A stretch of DNA of 64,000 bases from Deltaproteobacteria bacterium (lineage in GTDB: Bacteria > BMS3Abin14): positions 39,807-103,806 of the forward strand of contig JAADHJ010000010.1 in the NCBI GenBank assembly GCA_013151915.1. Reading direction: 5' to 3'. The notes under the pieces were generated by a model. That model made no database searches. It saw nothing but the letters and a program-made list of their open reading frames with translations, and had not been told where the DNA came from. This document shows positions 52,605 through 61,516 of this stretch, piece after piece (positions within the stretch are counted from its first letter, which is position 1; each line of letters opens with the position of its first letter). Both the position numbers and the translations under genes were made by a program.

Positions 52605-54295
52605 AGTTCAACATCCTGTGTAACCCGGAAGACCTCCTCCAGGCTGGTCTCTCCCTTGGCGGCCTTGGCGATCCCATCCTCCCTCATGGAGACGAACCCT
52701 TCTTTTCTCAACTCGGCCGACAGGGCCTCATGGGAGATCTCACGGGCGACAAGATCCCTGATCCGCCGATTGATTTTGAAGATCTCGGCGATCCCCGTCC
52801 TGCCGTGGTACCCCGTCTCCCTGCACTCGTCGCATCCATGGCCCTGAAAAAAGGTCTCCCCGACCCACTCCCCCCACAGAAGGGATCGGACATCGGGGGA
52901 AAGGGAGACCTCCGTCCTGCATTGCGGGCAGATCCTCCGAACGAGACGCTGCCCAAGGAACCCCAGCACCGATGCACGGATCAGATACGGCTCTACCCCG
53001 AGTTCGAGCAGCCGCGGAATTCCCCCGGCCGCGTCGTTCGTGTGGAGGGTGGAAAAAACGAGATGTCCCGTCAAAGCCGCGTGGACGGCGATGTTCGCGG
53101 TCTCGGCATCGCGGATTTCCCCCACCATAATTACGTCCGGGTCCTGTCTGAGAACGTTTCGGAGCACCGATGAAAACCCCAATCCGATATTGGGAGCGAC
53201 CTGTACCTGATTGAGCCCGGCGATCTCGTACTCCACCGGGTCCTCCACGGTGACGATATTTCGTCCGATGACGTTTATCTCGTTGAGGGCCGCATAGAGG
53301 GTGGTCGTCTTTCCGCTCCCGGTGGGACCGGTCAGGAGAATGATGCCGTAGGGCCTGTGGATGAGATCACGGATGATGACCTGATGTTCCTCCCCAAATC
53401 CCAGTTCCGACAGATCGAGGACGTCCGATGCTCGATCGAGGATCCGCAGAACGACTTTTTCCCCGTAGACAGTGGGGAGGGTCGACGCCCTCACATCGAC
53501 ATCATGCGTCCCCTCGGTCCACCTGAAGCGTCCATCCTGCGGAATGCGTTTTTCGGCTATATCCATACCGGAAACGATCTTGATGCGGGATGTCAGGGCA
53601 AGTTTCAGGTGGGACGGCACCTTGGCGGCCTCTTCCAGTATCCCATCGATCCTGACCCTGATCCTGACCTCCTTTTCCTGGGGTTCAATGTGGATGTCAC
53701 TGGCGCGTTGACCGATGGCCTGGCCAAGGAGCGCGTTAACCAGACGGACAACCGGTGTCTCCCTGGCAAGCCTCATCAGCCGATCCGGAGATTCCTCCCC
53801 CTCCCCCAGGGTGACCGAATCAGCTATGGCATCGGCAAGAGCAGACCCCAGGAGAGACCCGCGGCCATAGAGATCGCCGATCCACTCGCCAATCTCGGAC
53901 TCGGAAGCGATCACCTTCCGGAGGGAGCGGCCCGTAACACCACGCAGCGCATCTGTGGCAAAAACATTGAGGGGGTCCGCCATGACCACCACCAGGGTAT
54001 CCCCATCCAGCCTGTAGGGGAGGATGCTGTATCTCCTCGCCAGCGTCTCGGGGAGCAGGTCAACCAGGTCCCCATCGGGCGGGGCTTCCTTGAGGCTGAC
54101 CATCTCAATCTTGAGTTGGTTGGACAGAGCGCGGGTGAGGTCGGTCTCCGAGATAACGCCGCGGTCCACAAGGACCTTTCCGACACGTATCCCGCTGCGT
54201 GCGGATTCGGAAAGCGCGTCTGTGAGCTGATCCTGATTGATGAGACCGGCATCCACCAGAACCTCACCGAGCCTTTTTCTGCCTTTACCGGTCAC
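52601..54295 (-). CDS. mshE: Pilus extension ATPase with MshEN c-di-GMP-binding domain (MshE-like)
   Basis: Residues 8-60 are two 24-residue units separated by five: RLGEVLVDAGLINQDQLTDA.. and RVGKVLVDRGVISETDLTRA.. . This is the MshEN c-di-GMP motif, with the final Gln of unit 1 replaced by Ser. A GspE_N domain follows, then the ATPase with Walker A LLTGPTGSGKTTTLYAAL, Asp box VEDPVEYEI, Walker B VIMVGEIRDAETA and a zinc tetracysteine (CPQC, CDEC). It powers pilus extension. The GTG start at 54295 immediately follows the previous stop, with GGGAG upstream. A diguanylate cyclase and an HD-GYP gene lie upstream in the same direction. Confidence 0.93.
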   Translation of the reverse strand: MTGKGRKRLGEVLVDAGLINQDQLTDALSESARSGIRVGKVLVDRGVISETDLTRALSNQLKIEMVSLKEAPPDGDLVDLLPETLARRYSILPYRLDGDTLVVVMADPLNVFATDALRGVTGRSLRKVIASESEIGEWIGDLYGRGSLLGSALADAIADSVTLGEGEESPDRLMRLARETPVVRLVNALLGQAIGQRASDIHIEPQEKEVRIRVRIDGILEEAAKVPSHLKLALTSRIKIVSGMDIAEKRIPQDGRFRWTEGTHDVDVRASTLPTVYGEKVVLRILDRASDVLDLSELGFGEEHQVIIRDLIHRPYGIILLTGPTGSGKTTTLYAALNEINVIGRNIVTVEDPVEYEIAGLNQVQVAPNIGLGFSSVLRNVLRQDPDVIMVGEIRDAETANIAVHAALTGHLVFSTLHTNDAAGGIPRLLELGVEPYLIRASVLGFLGQRLVRRICPQCRTEVSLSPDVRSLLWGEWVGETFFQGHGCDECRETGYHGRTGIAEIFKINRRIRDLVAREISHEALSAELRKEGFVSMREDGIAKAAKGETSLEEVFRVTQDVEL

Positions 54296-54868
54296 CTATA
54301 TCTCCCCATTTCTGGATCGGGCCGCGACGGAAAGACTGGAAAGCATCTCTTTCACACCCGCCGCCGAATCCATCCATCCAGGATCTTTGGATCTGATTTT
54401 TCCATCCATGTCGTCACGAGCGGACCGGATCTGCTCTGCCAGTTCCGTCAAACCGGTCTCTTTTCTCCTGATGACGGAGATAAGGCGGCCAATGGATTCG
54501 GCGAGGGGAACCATCTGGTCCCGGGCTCGGAAATGCACCGACTCCGACAGTTGGCCCCTCAGGGCCATTTCCAGGGCCATTTCCAGCCGGTAAAGGGGGC
54601 CGGCAACCTTGTGTGTGGCGAACAGGGCGATGGTCAGGACAAATATGGAGATGACGATCCCGTAAAGGGTAACTGCGAACCAGACTACGGGGCCCGTTCC
54701 TTCCCTCAGGACCTTCATGAGATAGAAAGCTCTGCTGTAGGATTCCCCCAGGTCCCTTGAAAGGGACCAATAGAGAATGGAATAGGCGGCAAAACATCCG
54801 GCAAGGGTTGCCGCTGCAAAGGCGATAAGGTTTCGCAGGATAAAGGCGGAATTGATGAACCTGCTCAT
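54296..54868 (-). CDS. Two-TM HAMP-like protein A
   Basis: The 190-residue protein has TM1 (LIAFAAATLAGCFAAYSILY), a periplasmic segment of about 35 residues, TM2 (ISIFVLTIALFATHKVA) and a HAMP-like stretch (AGPLYRLEMALEMALRGQLS..RARDQMVPLAESIGRL) plus a short coil. There is no kinase, methyl-accepting or cyclase output domain. AGGGAGG precedes the ATG at 54868. It sits between the tetraheme cytochrome and the mshE-like gene. Confidence 0.72.
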   Translation of the reverse strand: MSRFINSAFILRNLIAFAAATLAGCFAAYSILYWSLSRDLGESYSRAFYLMKVLREGTGPVVWFAVTLYGIVISIFVLTIALFATHKVAGPLYRLEMALEMALRGQLSESVHFRARDQMVPLAESIGRLISVIRRKETGLTELAEQIRSARDDMDGKIRSKDPGWMDSAAGVKEMLSSLSVAARSRNGEI

Positions 54869-54878
54869 GTGTACCTCC

Positions 54879-55394
54879 CTAAAGCAGCTTATGGCATGCA
54901 TCACAAAGAGGGGCCCATCCCAGCTTCGGGTCCCCCGAGATTCGAAGGTAGTAGGTCCGGTAATACAGGGGGTTCCCACCCATATTCAGAGGCTCCTGAC
55001 CGGGGAAGCACTTGGTGACGGATTTCCAATCCTCGTGCACCGTATGGCACGTAACGCATGTCAGGACATCATCCCAATCCCAGCCGACCAGAAGAACCTC
55101 CGGGACCTCCATGTCCGGGAACATCCTGTTCCGCCTGAGGTCAACGTTAACCGGATGGGATCTGCCCATTTTCCCGGGGGGATGACACGAGTAGCATTGG
55201 TCGATAATGGGCCCTTTTAACCTGTCGGGCAGCACCGTCCCGTCCTCCCCGACCTCGTGGCACAGGTCACATTGTCGGTGGTCGGATAGGGCGGTGTGAG
55301 GATCCCTCAACGTATCGGCGCCGGACCAAAGGACAGTCCCCGCAAGGACGGTCAGTAAAACAGCCGGAGCAAGCCACCTAACCACCCTACTCAT
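54879..55394 (-). CDS. Tetraheme c-type cytochrome
   Basis: The 171-residue protein has an uncleaved or cleaved N-terminal hydrophobic segment (RWLAPAVLLTVLAGTVLW) and four CxxCH sites: CDLCH, CYSCH, CVTCH and CDACH. Many extra His residues can serve as distal ligands. It is periplasmic or anchored on the periplasmic face. It is encoded between two HAMP-like membrane proteins, so a redox-sensing role is as plausible as electron transport. ATG at 55394 overlaps the upstream stop. Confidence 0.88.
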   Translation of the reverse strand: MSRVVRWLAPAVLLTVLAGTVLWSGADTLRDPHTALSDHRQCDLCHEVGEDGTVLPDRLKGPIIDQCYSCHPPGKMGRSHPVNVDLRRNRMFPDMEVPEVLLVGWDWDDVLTCVTCHTVHEDWKSVTKCFPGQEPLNMGGNPLYYRTYYLRISGDPKLGWAPLCDACHKLL

Positions 55395-55980
55395 CCAGCT
55401 CCACCTTGCTGCGAAACAGATGGTCAAGCAAAACATCCAGCCGGCGCGCCATATCCGGAGAAAGACCGTCTCCTCCCTCCGTCATCCTCCCTAGAAGTTC
55501 CGAAATTTCTCCGGCCTCTTTCGAGATTTTTTCCCACCGGCCCTGGTAGAACCGAACCATATCCAACATCTTTGCCCCAACCTTGTTGAACTCCTTTACG
55601 GAAATCCCCCTGAACTCCACAGTCTCATTCAGGTGTTCCTCCAGGTCACTGCAAAGACTTTCCACCTCCCCGGCCGCCCTTTCTACCTTGGCCGCGAAGA
55701 TCCGCAGGAAGACAAGCAACAGGACCAGACAACCTGAAAACAGAACCATGGTCGACCCGAAAATGATGGGATAAAGGGCCTGCCATGTATTAACAAGGAC
55801 AGAATGGCTCTGGTACATCAGTTCCAGAAGACGTTTCCGCAAGAAATATCTCAGAACAACGGCATAAACCACACCCCCAAAAAGGGTGCCGACGGCAAGA
55901 AGGAGCATGTACCTCAGCTGAAACCACTGCTTGATAAAGAAGTTTCTCCTCCGGTTCCTACCGCTTGGCTCAGGCATGGT
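55387..55980 (-). CDS. Two-TM HAMP-like protein B
   Basis: The 197-residue protein has TM1 (YMLLLAVGTLFGGVVYAVVL), a periplasmic stretch with QSHSVLVNTWQALYP, TM2 (VLFSGCLVLLLVFLRIFAAK) and a coiled coil/HAMP-like cytoplasmic part (VERAAGEVESLCSDLEEHLN, FNKVGAKMLDMVRFYQGRWE). It has the same layout as protein A but little direct sequence identity. ATG at 55980 follows GGGAGGGG; the longer frame is a shadow of the GGDEF gene. Confidence 0.7.
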   Translation of the reverse strand, partial: TMPEPSGRNRRRNFFIKQWFQLRYMLLLAVGTLFGGVVYAVVLRYFLRKRLLELMYQSHSVLVNTWQALYPIIFGSTMVLFSGCLVLLLVFLRIFAAKVERAAGEVESLCSDLEEHLNETVEFRGISVKEFNKVGAKMLDMVRFYQGRWEKISKEAGEISELLGRMTEGGDGLSPDMARRLDVLLDHLFRSKVELDE

Positions 55981-58051
55981 TTGTTCCCCTCCCACCCTGA
56001 AAAACCCCTTGACCCGCCACGCAGGGCGTTGACGGATTCCGGTTAAATTCCGCTGTCCGGACCAGGTTGCGGCCGTCCTTCTTTGCACAGTAAAGAGCGA
56101 TATCGGCCGAATGAAGCAACCCCTCGGCCGACATCGCAAGCCCGTGGAAGCCGGCAACTCCGAGGCTGAGGGTCAACCTGGCCGATGCCATCTTCTCCTC
56201 GCCGGGAAAACATGTTCGCTCAACCTCCTCGCGAATCCGCTCGGCGATTATCACGGCTCCGCGGGTGTCCACGTCCGGAAGAACGAGGCAGAACTCCTCT
56301 CCTCCGAACCGGCAGGCAATGTCGATATTTCTCACCGATCGCTTCATTACAGAGGCGATAACCTTCAATGCCTCGTCCCCGGCAAGATGCCCGTTATGAT
56401 CGTTGTACTCCTTGAACCGGTCAACGTCCGCCATGACCACCGACAGTGCCCGCCCGTGGCGGCGGCACCTTTCCATTTCCCTGTCCAGGTTTTCCATGAG
56501 GTGCATCCGGTTCGCCAGACCGGTCAGGGCGTCTGTGGATGCCTGGGAGGTAACGTCTTTCAACCTGTTGATATAGTAGGCCCGCTCAACGGCCAGGAGG
56601 GCATGGTCACTGATGGCCCGAACCCGGTCCAGGTCGACCTCGCTGAATGGGGCCCCTGAAACCTTGTCCGACAGGTTGAGAACCCCGGGTGGATGGCTGC
56701 CCGGGATCAGCGGGAGGGATATGAAAGAACCGGTCCTGTATCTTGAGCGCTTCGGCGTACCCCCGAGGTCTCTCCCGACATCTTCGACGCGCATGGGAGT
56801 GCCCGTCGCGAGAACCTTACCCGCTATTCCTTCCCCGGGACGGGTCCGGTATCCCTTCAGGACCTCCTCGTCGGGCCCGAAGGTCTTCCTCACGGAAAGC
56901 TTCCCGTCGTCATCCCGGAACATTATGGAACCTTTCTCGGCACCGGTTATGGAACAGGCCTTCGACAGGAGGATTTCGTAGACCTCCTCTTCCTCCGCGG
57001 CCCCCATCAGCTCCTTGACGAGTGAAAGGAGAAACGCCCTCTCGTCCATGAGGGATTCCGCCTGCCTTTCCAGATGAAATATGCGGAATGCCTGCGCCAG
57101 AGCCCCCGAAAACCCACTTATGAGCCGAATATCCGCGGAGGACAGGGAGGAGTTGAGTAGGACGAGGAGCCCACTCCTCTTCTCACCGGTACCTACAGGG
57201 ATAAGCCATGCGCGGTAGACCCTCTCGGGGAAGCCGGCATCAAGAAGAGCGACCATGTCCTGCATGAGATACGGTTCCAGGAGCTCATCAAAGACCCTGG
57301 AAAACCGACCCCCCATATTACCCCCCACCTCTCCCGGAAGAAGGGTGTCATCCCCGGAAGCGGCCAGCAGAAAAAGCCCTTCCCCAAGAGGCCTGGGCAC
57401 GGCCATAAAGGTCGAATCGATCCCGAAGAGGATATTGATGGCGTTTATGAAAATTCCGGCGATATCCCTTCTCGGAAGTTCGGCCTGAAGCCCATCGAGG
57501 GAGCCGAACAGACCTTCAACCTGCCTTATCCTCCTGTCGGCGGCGTTCTTGAGCCTAAGCGTACCCGCAAATATCTGAAGGCTCTTCTTTACCCCTCTCA
57601 GCAGGGCGGACAGCTCCGCCACAGGCCGGAAAAAATTTTCCGCGGTCATGGCCGCTGCCGTACAGGCATCGGAACGGTCCATTCCGGTCCCGGTCAACAC
57701 GGAGATTTCGGGCACAAACCCCTCCACGGGCAGGACGCCGCCGCCCCGGAGGTAGCCCATGAGCTTTTTTCTGTAGATGATGGGCATCGCAAATACGGTC
57801 AAGCCAAGAGGGCAACGGTTTATCCGAATAATGTCATCGGCGCAAAAGCCGGATTTTGGCTTCATACAAACATCCACACAGGGTTGGTGATTGGCCGCAC
57901 ACATCCAGCCGCATAGCCCCCTGAGGCCCTCCACCCTACCCACGGGCTTCCCGTCGGGGCCCGCGAGAAGAAGGTGGATGCCCAATGACTCGGTAAACAC
58001 CTTGAGGTAGGCCGTAACACCACCATCCCCCCTGACCGGTGTTTTTCTCAT
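55970..58051 (-). CDS. Diguanylate cyclase with PocR, GAF and GGDEF domains
   Basis: The 693-residue protein has an N-terminal PocR-like sensory domain with many Cys (LRGLCGWMCAANHQPCVDVC, about 40-110). A GAF-like region and a second GAF (about 350-490, GAEKGSIMFRDDDGKLSV) follow. The C-terminal GGDEF domain (about 515-675) has TDALTGLANRMHLMENLDRE, DVDRFKEYND and the intact active site CRFGGEEFCLVLP. It makes c-di-GMP. ATG at 58051 has AGGA 8 nt upstream. It overlaps the HAMP-like protein B gene. Confidence 0.9.
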   Translation of the reverse strand: MRKTPVRGDGGVTAYLKVFTESLGIHLLLAGPDGKPVGRVEGLRGLCGWMCAANHQPCVDVCMKPKSGFCADDIIRINRCPLGLTVFAMPIIYRKKLMGYLRGGGVLPVEGFVPEISVLTGTGMDRSDACTAAAMTAENFFRPVAELSALLRGVKKSLQIFAGTLRLKNAADRRIRQVEGLFGSLDGLQAELPRRDIAGIFINAINILFGIDSTFMAVPRPLGEGLFLLAASGDDTLLPGEVGGNMGGRFSRVFDELLEPYLMQDMVALLDAGFPERVYRAWLIPVGTGEKRSGLLVLLNSSLSSADIRLISGFSGALAQAFRIFHLERQAESLMDERAFLLSLVKELMGAAEEEEVYEILLSKACSITGAEKGSIMFRDDDGKLSVRKTFGPDEEVLKGYRTRPGEGIAGKVLATGTPMRVEDVGRDLGGTPKRSRYRTGSFISLPLIPGSHPPGVLNLSDKVSGAPFSEVDLDRVRAISDHALLAVERAYYINRLKDVTSQASTDALTGLANRMHLMENLDREMERCRRHGRALSVVMADVDRFKEYNDHNGHLAGDEALKVIASVMKRSVRNIDIACRFGGEEFCLVLPDVDTRGAVIIAERIREEVERTCFPGEEKMASARLTLSLGVAGFHGLAMSAEGLLHSADIALYCAKKDGRNLVRTAEFNRNPSTPCVAGQGVFQGGRGTNHA

Positions 58052-58061
58052 GGCGCCCATC

Positions 58062-60284
58062 CTAGTGTTCCAGCCCGCCGGACGCATCCTCGGCCTCGAT
58101 TATCCTGACAAGACCATTCACGACGGCGGGATCGAACTGGGTTCCGGAGGACCGCTTCAACTCGCCCACGGCCTCATCCAGACTAAGCGCCTCCCTGTAG
58201 GGACGGGAATGCACCATGGCATCGAATGCATCGGCGACAGACAGAATCCTGGTCTCCAGAGGAATTTCGTGGGCCTTCAGACCGAAGGGATAGCCCGAAC
58301 CATCGCAGCGTTCGTGGTGGGTCTGGATACAGACCTTGACCGGTTCGAGGAAATCTATGGGATCCAGAATTCTCTGCCCGATAAGGGGGTGCTCCCTCAT
58401 CAGATCCCATTCCTCGTCCGTCAGCAGGCCGGGCTTGTCGGTTATGGTGCTGCTGATTACGACCTTCCCGATATCGTGAAGAACGCCCGCATACTGGATG
58501 ATGTCCTTCTGTTCTGCGGACAGGCCCAGATAATCCGCGATCTTGAGACTGTAGTTGGTGACGTTCTCGGAATGATCCTTGGTCCAGCTGTCCTTGGCCT
58601 CAACCGCATTCACCAGGGCCTTGATCGTGTTGAAATAGTTCTCCCTTACGGTGCCGTACAGCTTGGCGTTCTCGATGGCGATGGCGGCGTGGTTCCCAAG
58701 AATCGTCAGAAGGAAAAGGTCTCTCTCGTCAAAGGCCCCCCCTCCCACCCGGTTGGTCACATTGAGCACTCCGGAGATCTTCCCCTTGATCTTGAGGGGG
58801 ACACAGAGCAGTGAATCACTGTGATAAAGCGTACTATCCGATGCCTCATGGCGAATCTTATTGACATCCTTGACCAGGATGGGCTTTCCCTCCTCGACCA
58901 CCCAACCCGATATCCCCTCGCCCGGCCTGACCCTCGTGTTTTTGATGACATCATTGCTGAGGCCAAGGGCATGCCTGATCGTAAGACTTCCCTCGGTGTC
59001 CTTGAGCATGATGGAGACGGTCTCGGCCTTCAGCAGGGATGCCGATTCCAGGATGATTTTCTTTATCAGGCTCTCATGCTCAAGCTCAGAACCGATGACC
59101 TGGCTTATCTCGTGGATGACCCTGAACTGTTCTATCATATCCTCGAGGGACTGGTTCTTCTCGCTGATCTCCGAAGCCATCGCCGCGATTTTTCTGCTGG
59201 CCGCCCCTTTCTCCTCAAGCCGTTTCTGGAGTTCAAGGTTCCTCTCCTGGAGACGGGCCGTGGCCAGCTGGACCTGATCGCCCAGTTTTTCCTGGAACGA
59301 TTGTTCTCTTTTCAAGGTCCGGATTCCCGAAAGGGCAAAGGCGGTCTGCCGCGCCACCGATTCCAGGATTTCAACATCACCCCCCGAAAAGTCCCGACGA
59401 CCCAACCTGTTTACGGCGACGAGCACCCCCAGGATATCGCCTCTGACGGACAATGGAGCCGTAAGAAGGTTCCGCAGGTCTCCCTCATCGGAGGTTGCGC
59501 AAGCTGATCGATCCAGGTCCATCAAGCCATCCATTCCATCAAGATTAAGCGGTTCGGCTCTTTTCAATGAAAGATCGGCGGCCTTGCGTAGGATGTGTTC
59601 TCTTCCCTTCCCGCCCGCTCCCCACAGTTCCATCTGTGGATGTTCGCCGTTATCGCCCAGGTCCCGACTGTCAATGAGCGCCCCGGAATCCCTGTCGACC
59701 AGGTAAAGACAGCAGCCCTCGCAGTCAAGGGCCCTCCGGACAACCCTCAGGGTAAGATTGAGTATTTTCCTGACGTCAAAGATGGTTGACATAGCCTCAC
59801 CGAGACGCTCGAGAATATCGATAGCCTTCTTCCTACGGTCAAGAGCATCCTGGAGGGCCGCGTTTTCCCTGACAAGTTGATAGTGTGAGGCCGCCTGACG
59901 CACAGCGTGAATAATCGTATCGGTCCCGTCGCTGACGCAGAACATGCCGTGGGCCCCATGTTTGAGAAAACTCGACATGGTCGAAATGGAATCGCTGTCC
60001 CCGTAAACCAGGACCGGCGGTGTGGGATAACGGTTGCGGATGGCATCGAAGGAACGTTTGTTCTCGATGCTCGGAACTGAGAGATCCAGAAGGACGACAT
60101 CCGTTCCGCCCGATTGCAGTCTCTCGACGAACTCCGCCACTGCCTGGACCACCTCCATCTGGAAGAGGGTATGGGGGAGAGCTTTTCGGAGAACCGCGGT
60201 CAGATTCTCGGAACTCTCCCGCACGAGCAGACGCACAACCGATGGCCTTGGCCTATTCGCGGTTTTTTTCTTCCTAATCGTCAA
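58062..60284 (-). CDS. HD-GYP phosphodiesterase with receiver-like and GAF domains
   Basis: The 740-residue protein has a receiver-like domain (about 17-125; VVLLDLSVPS keeps the Asp, but RLLVRESSEN replaces the acidic pair). Two GAF domains (about 165-320 and 385-540) are linked by a coiled coil. HD-GYP (about 555-725) has VLHDIGKVVIS, HHERCDGSGYPFGL and SVADAFDAMVHSRPYR. It degrades c-di-GMP. TTG at 60284 overlaps the MerR gene; its Shine-Dalgarno is weak, so the true start is uncertain. Confidence 0.88.
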   Translation of the reverse strand: MTIRKKKTANRPRPSVVRLLVRESSENLTAVLRKALPHTLFQMEVVQAVAEFVERLQSGGTDVVLLDLSVPSIENKRSFDAIRNRYPTPPVLVYGDSDSISTMSSFLKHGAHGMFCVSDGTDTIIHAVRQAASHYQLVRENAALQDALDRRKKAIDILERLGEAMSTIFDVRKILNLTLRVVRRALDCEGCCLYLVDRDSGALIDSRDLGDNGEHPQMELWGAGGKGREHILRKAADLSLKRAEPLNLDGMDGLMDLDRSACATSDEGDLRNLLTAPLSVRGDILGVLVAVNRLGRRDFSGGDVEILESVARQTAFALSGIRTLKREQSFQEKLGDQVQLATARLQERNLELQKRLEEKGAASRKIAAMASEISEKNQSLEDMIEQFRVIHEISQVIGSELEHESLIKKIILESASLLKAETVSIMLKDTEGSLTIRHALGLSNDVIKNTRVRPGEGISGWVVEEGKPILVKDVNKIRHEASDSTLYHSDSLLCVPLKIKGKISGVLNVTNRVGGGAFDERDLFLLTILGNHAAIAIENAKLYGTVRENYFNTIKALVNAVEAKDSWTKDHSENVTNYSLKIADYLGLSAEQKDIIQYAGVLHDIGKVVISSTITDKPGLLTDEEWDLMREHPLIGQRILDPIDFLEPVKVCIQTHHERCDGSGYPFGLKAHEIPLETRILSVADAFDAMVHSRPYREALSLDEAVGELKRSSGTQFDPAVVNGLVRIIEAEDASGGLEH

Positions 60285-60543
60285 ATTTCAACTCGAGGAA
60301 CTGCCCCCGCTCCTCCTCTTCATCCATAATCCGTTCCCGTATCTCCACAATGGTAAGCCTGTCGGCCTTCAGTTCGCGGATTCTACGGAAGCGGGCCAGG
60401 ATCGTATCAGGATCGTAGAGGCCATAGCCTCCCCGGGTTCTCCCTTTGAGCGGAAACAGCCCCTGGGTCGTGTAGAAGTTGACCTTGGACGGGGAGATCC
60501 CAATCAGGCGGCAGATATCCTTACGTTTTACCAGTTTCGTCAT
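60274..60543 (-). CDS. MerR-type transcriptional regulator
   Basis: The 89-residue protein has a winged-helix MerR DNA-binding domain (KDICRLIGISPSKVNFYTTQ, GYGLYDPDTILARFRRI). Its short helix ending in Glu/Asp leaves no effector domain or metal-binding Cys. ATG at 60543 has GAGGGG upstream. It is the first gene of the signalling-pilus train and may autoregulate via the TTAAGTGTTAAGTGTTAA repeat between it and its promoter. Confidence 0.82.
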   Translation of the reverse strand: MTKLVKRKDICRLIGISPSKVNFYTTQGLFPLKGRTRGGYGLYDPDTILARFRRIRELKADRLTIVEIRERIMDEEEERGQFLELKFDD

Positions 60544-60557
60544 CGCACCCCTCACCC

Positions 60558-60621
60558 TTAAGTGTTAAGTGTTAATTCCCGCTTACGGTTAATTTTAATG
60601 GCATTTATCCTTGTCTGTCAA
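60558..60621 (-). promoter_or_regulatory. Sigma70 promoter and possible operator upstream of merR
   Basis: TTGACA (60616-60621) and TAAAAT (60592-60597) are 18 bp apart on the minus strand. Downstream at 60558-60575 lies TTAACACTTAACACTTAA, a 7-bp direct repeat with dyad character that could be a regulator site. This is the best promoter for the MerR/HD-GYP/GGDEF/pilus block. Confidence 0.6.
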
Positions 60622-60697
60622 GGGTTTTTCCATGCTCGGCTGACAACCGGCATCAGGGAATCTGGATCAAACTATGGAATTCATGGGGATAACACCG

Positions 60698-60740
60698 GTC
60701 CAGAGTCCAGAGTTCAGAGTCCAGAGATCAGAGTCCAGAG
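60698..60740 (+). repeat. Heptamer array (CAGAGTC-type)
   Basis: About six units, imperfect, of the same family as 22854. It lies in the gap 60622-61036, which otherwise contains a repeat copy and no gene. Confidence 0.85.
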
Positions 60741-60813
60741 ATGAAAAACGGACGCGAAGACATGGAGCTGCGGAGCAGAGGCGGTGTGGGAGAACCTCAC
60801 ACCAACGTCCAAA

Positions 60814-60996
60814 GTTGATGACTTCGCAAAAAGTCATCAACGCGCCCACTAATGGGCGCCCAAATCAATGACTTGCAGCGCAAATTGTTGATTTGTGAGG
60901 AAAGTGAAAATGACACTTTTCGCTTTCCGTAGAGTAAAAAGCCAGCAATGGACTTTTTACGACCCTATCAAAGTTGATGACTTCGCAAAAAGTCAT
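60814..60996 (+). repeat. Multi-hairpin interspersed repeat, copy H plus an extra end hairpin
   Basis: 60814-60970 is the best complete copy: GTTGATGACTT/AAGTCATCAAC (11-bp stem), GCGCCC/GGGCGC, CAAATCAA/TTGATTTG, GAAAGTGAAAA/TTTTCGCTTTC and TAAAAAG/CTTTTTA. A second first-hairpin follows at 60974-60996. Confidence 0.95.
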
Positions 60997-61036
60997 TATG
61001 CTTAAGTGTGTGAATATATCATTGAAGAGGTTACCC

Positions 61037-61238
61037 ATGACCAAACCGATGACTGTTGCAGAACTGATTAAAACAAAACAGGATGAGATCGTTGGAGCCT
61101 GGATTATGGATTGAGGTGATCGATAGTAAATTGGACACCAGTCGCCGCACCGACAGACTGATGGCAAAGGAAGAATTTCGTGTCAAGGCTTGGGAATTTA
61201 CAGACGTGTTGACTCTCGCTGTGGCGGCACCTGCCTGA
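61037..61238 (+). pseudogene. Decayed RsbR N-terminal (RsbRD_N-like) gene
   Basis: ATG at 61037 gives MTKPMTVAELIKTKQDEIVG and a stop after 25 residues. In another frame 61131-61238 gives DTSRRTDRLMAKEEFRVKAW before the next stop. Together they resemble the start and middle of RsbRD_N-type regulator domains, so frameshift and stop have inactivated the gene. The region on to 61516 has no intact frame. Confidence 0.55.
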
Positions 61239-61516
61239 TTCAGGCTTGCAAAGGAGGTACCCTCGATGTCCCTGTGCATGATGAGTATTATATCCATGTT
61301 GCTCGCCGTCATGCATTGAAGTAGGCAGAGCTGTTGACAGGTCTTGTCTGGATGGTTATTACCCTGCCATGGCGGTATCCGAGCTGGCCGGCAATCTTTT
61401 TTCACACACTATGATCCCGGTATTGCTGATGTTGATACCGCGTTGTAGGATGGGCTACGTCCGTTTTTTAATCTGGATGCCTGCGTGTTGCTTTACCGCC
61501 ATGAGGGATTAAACTC

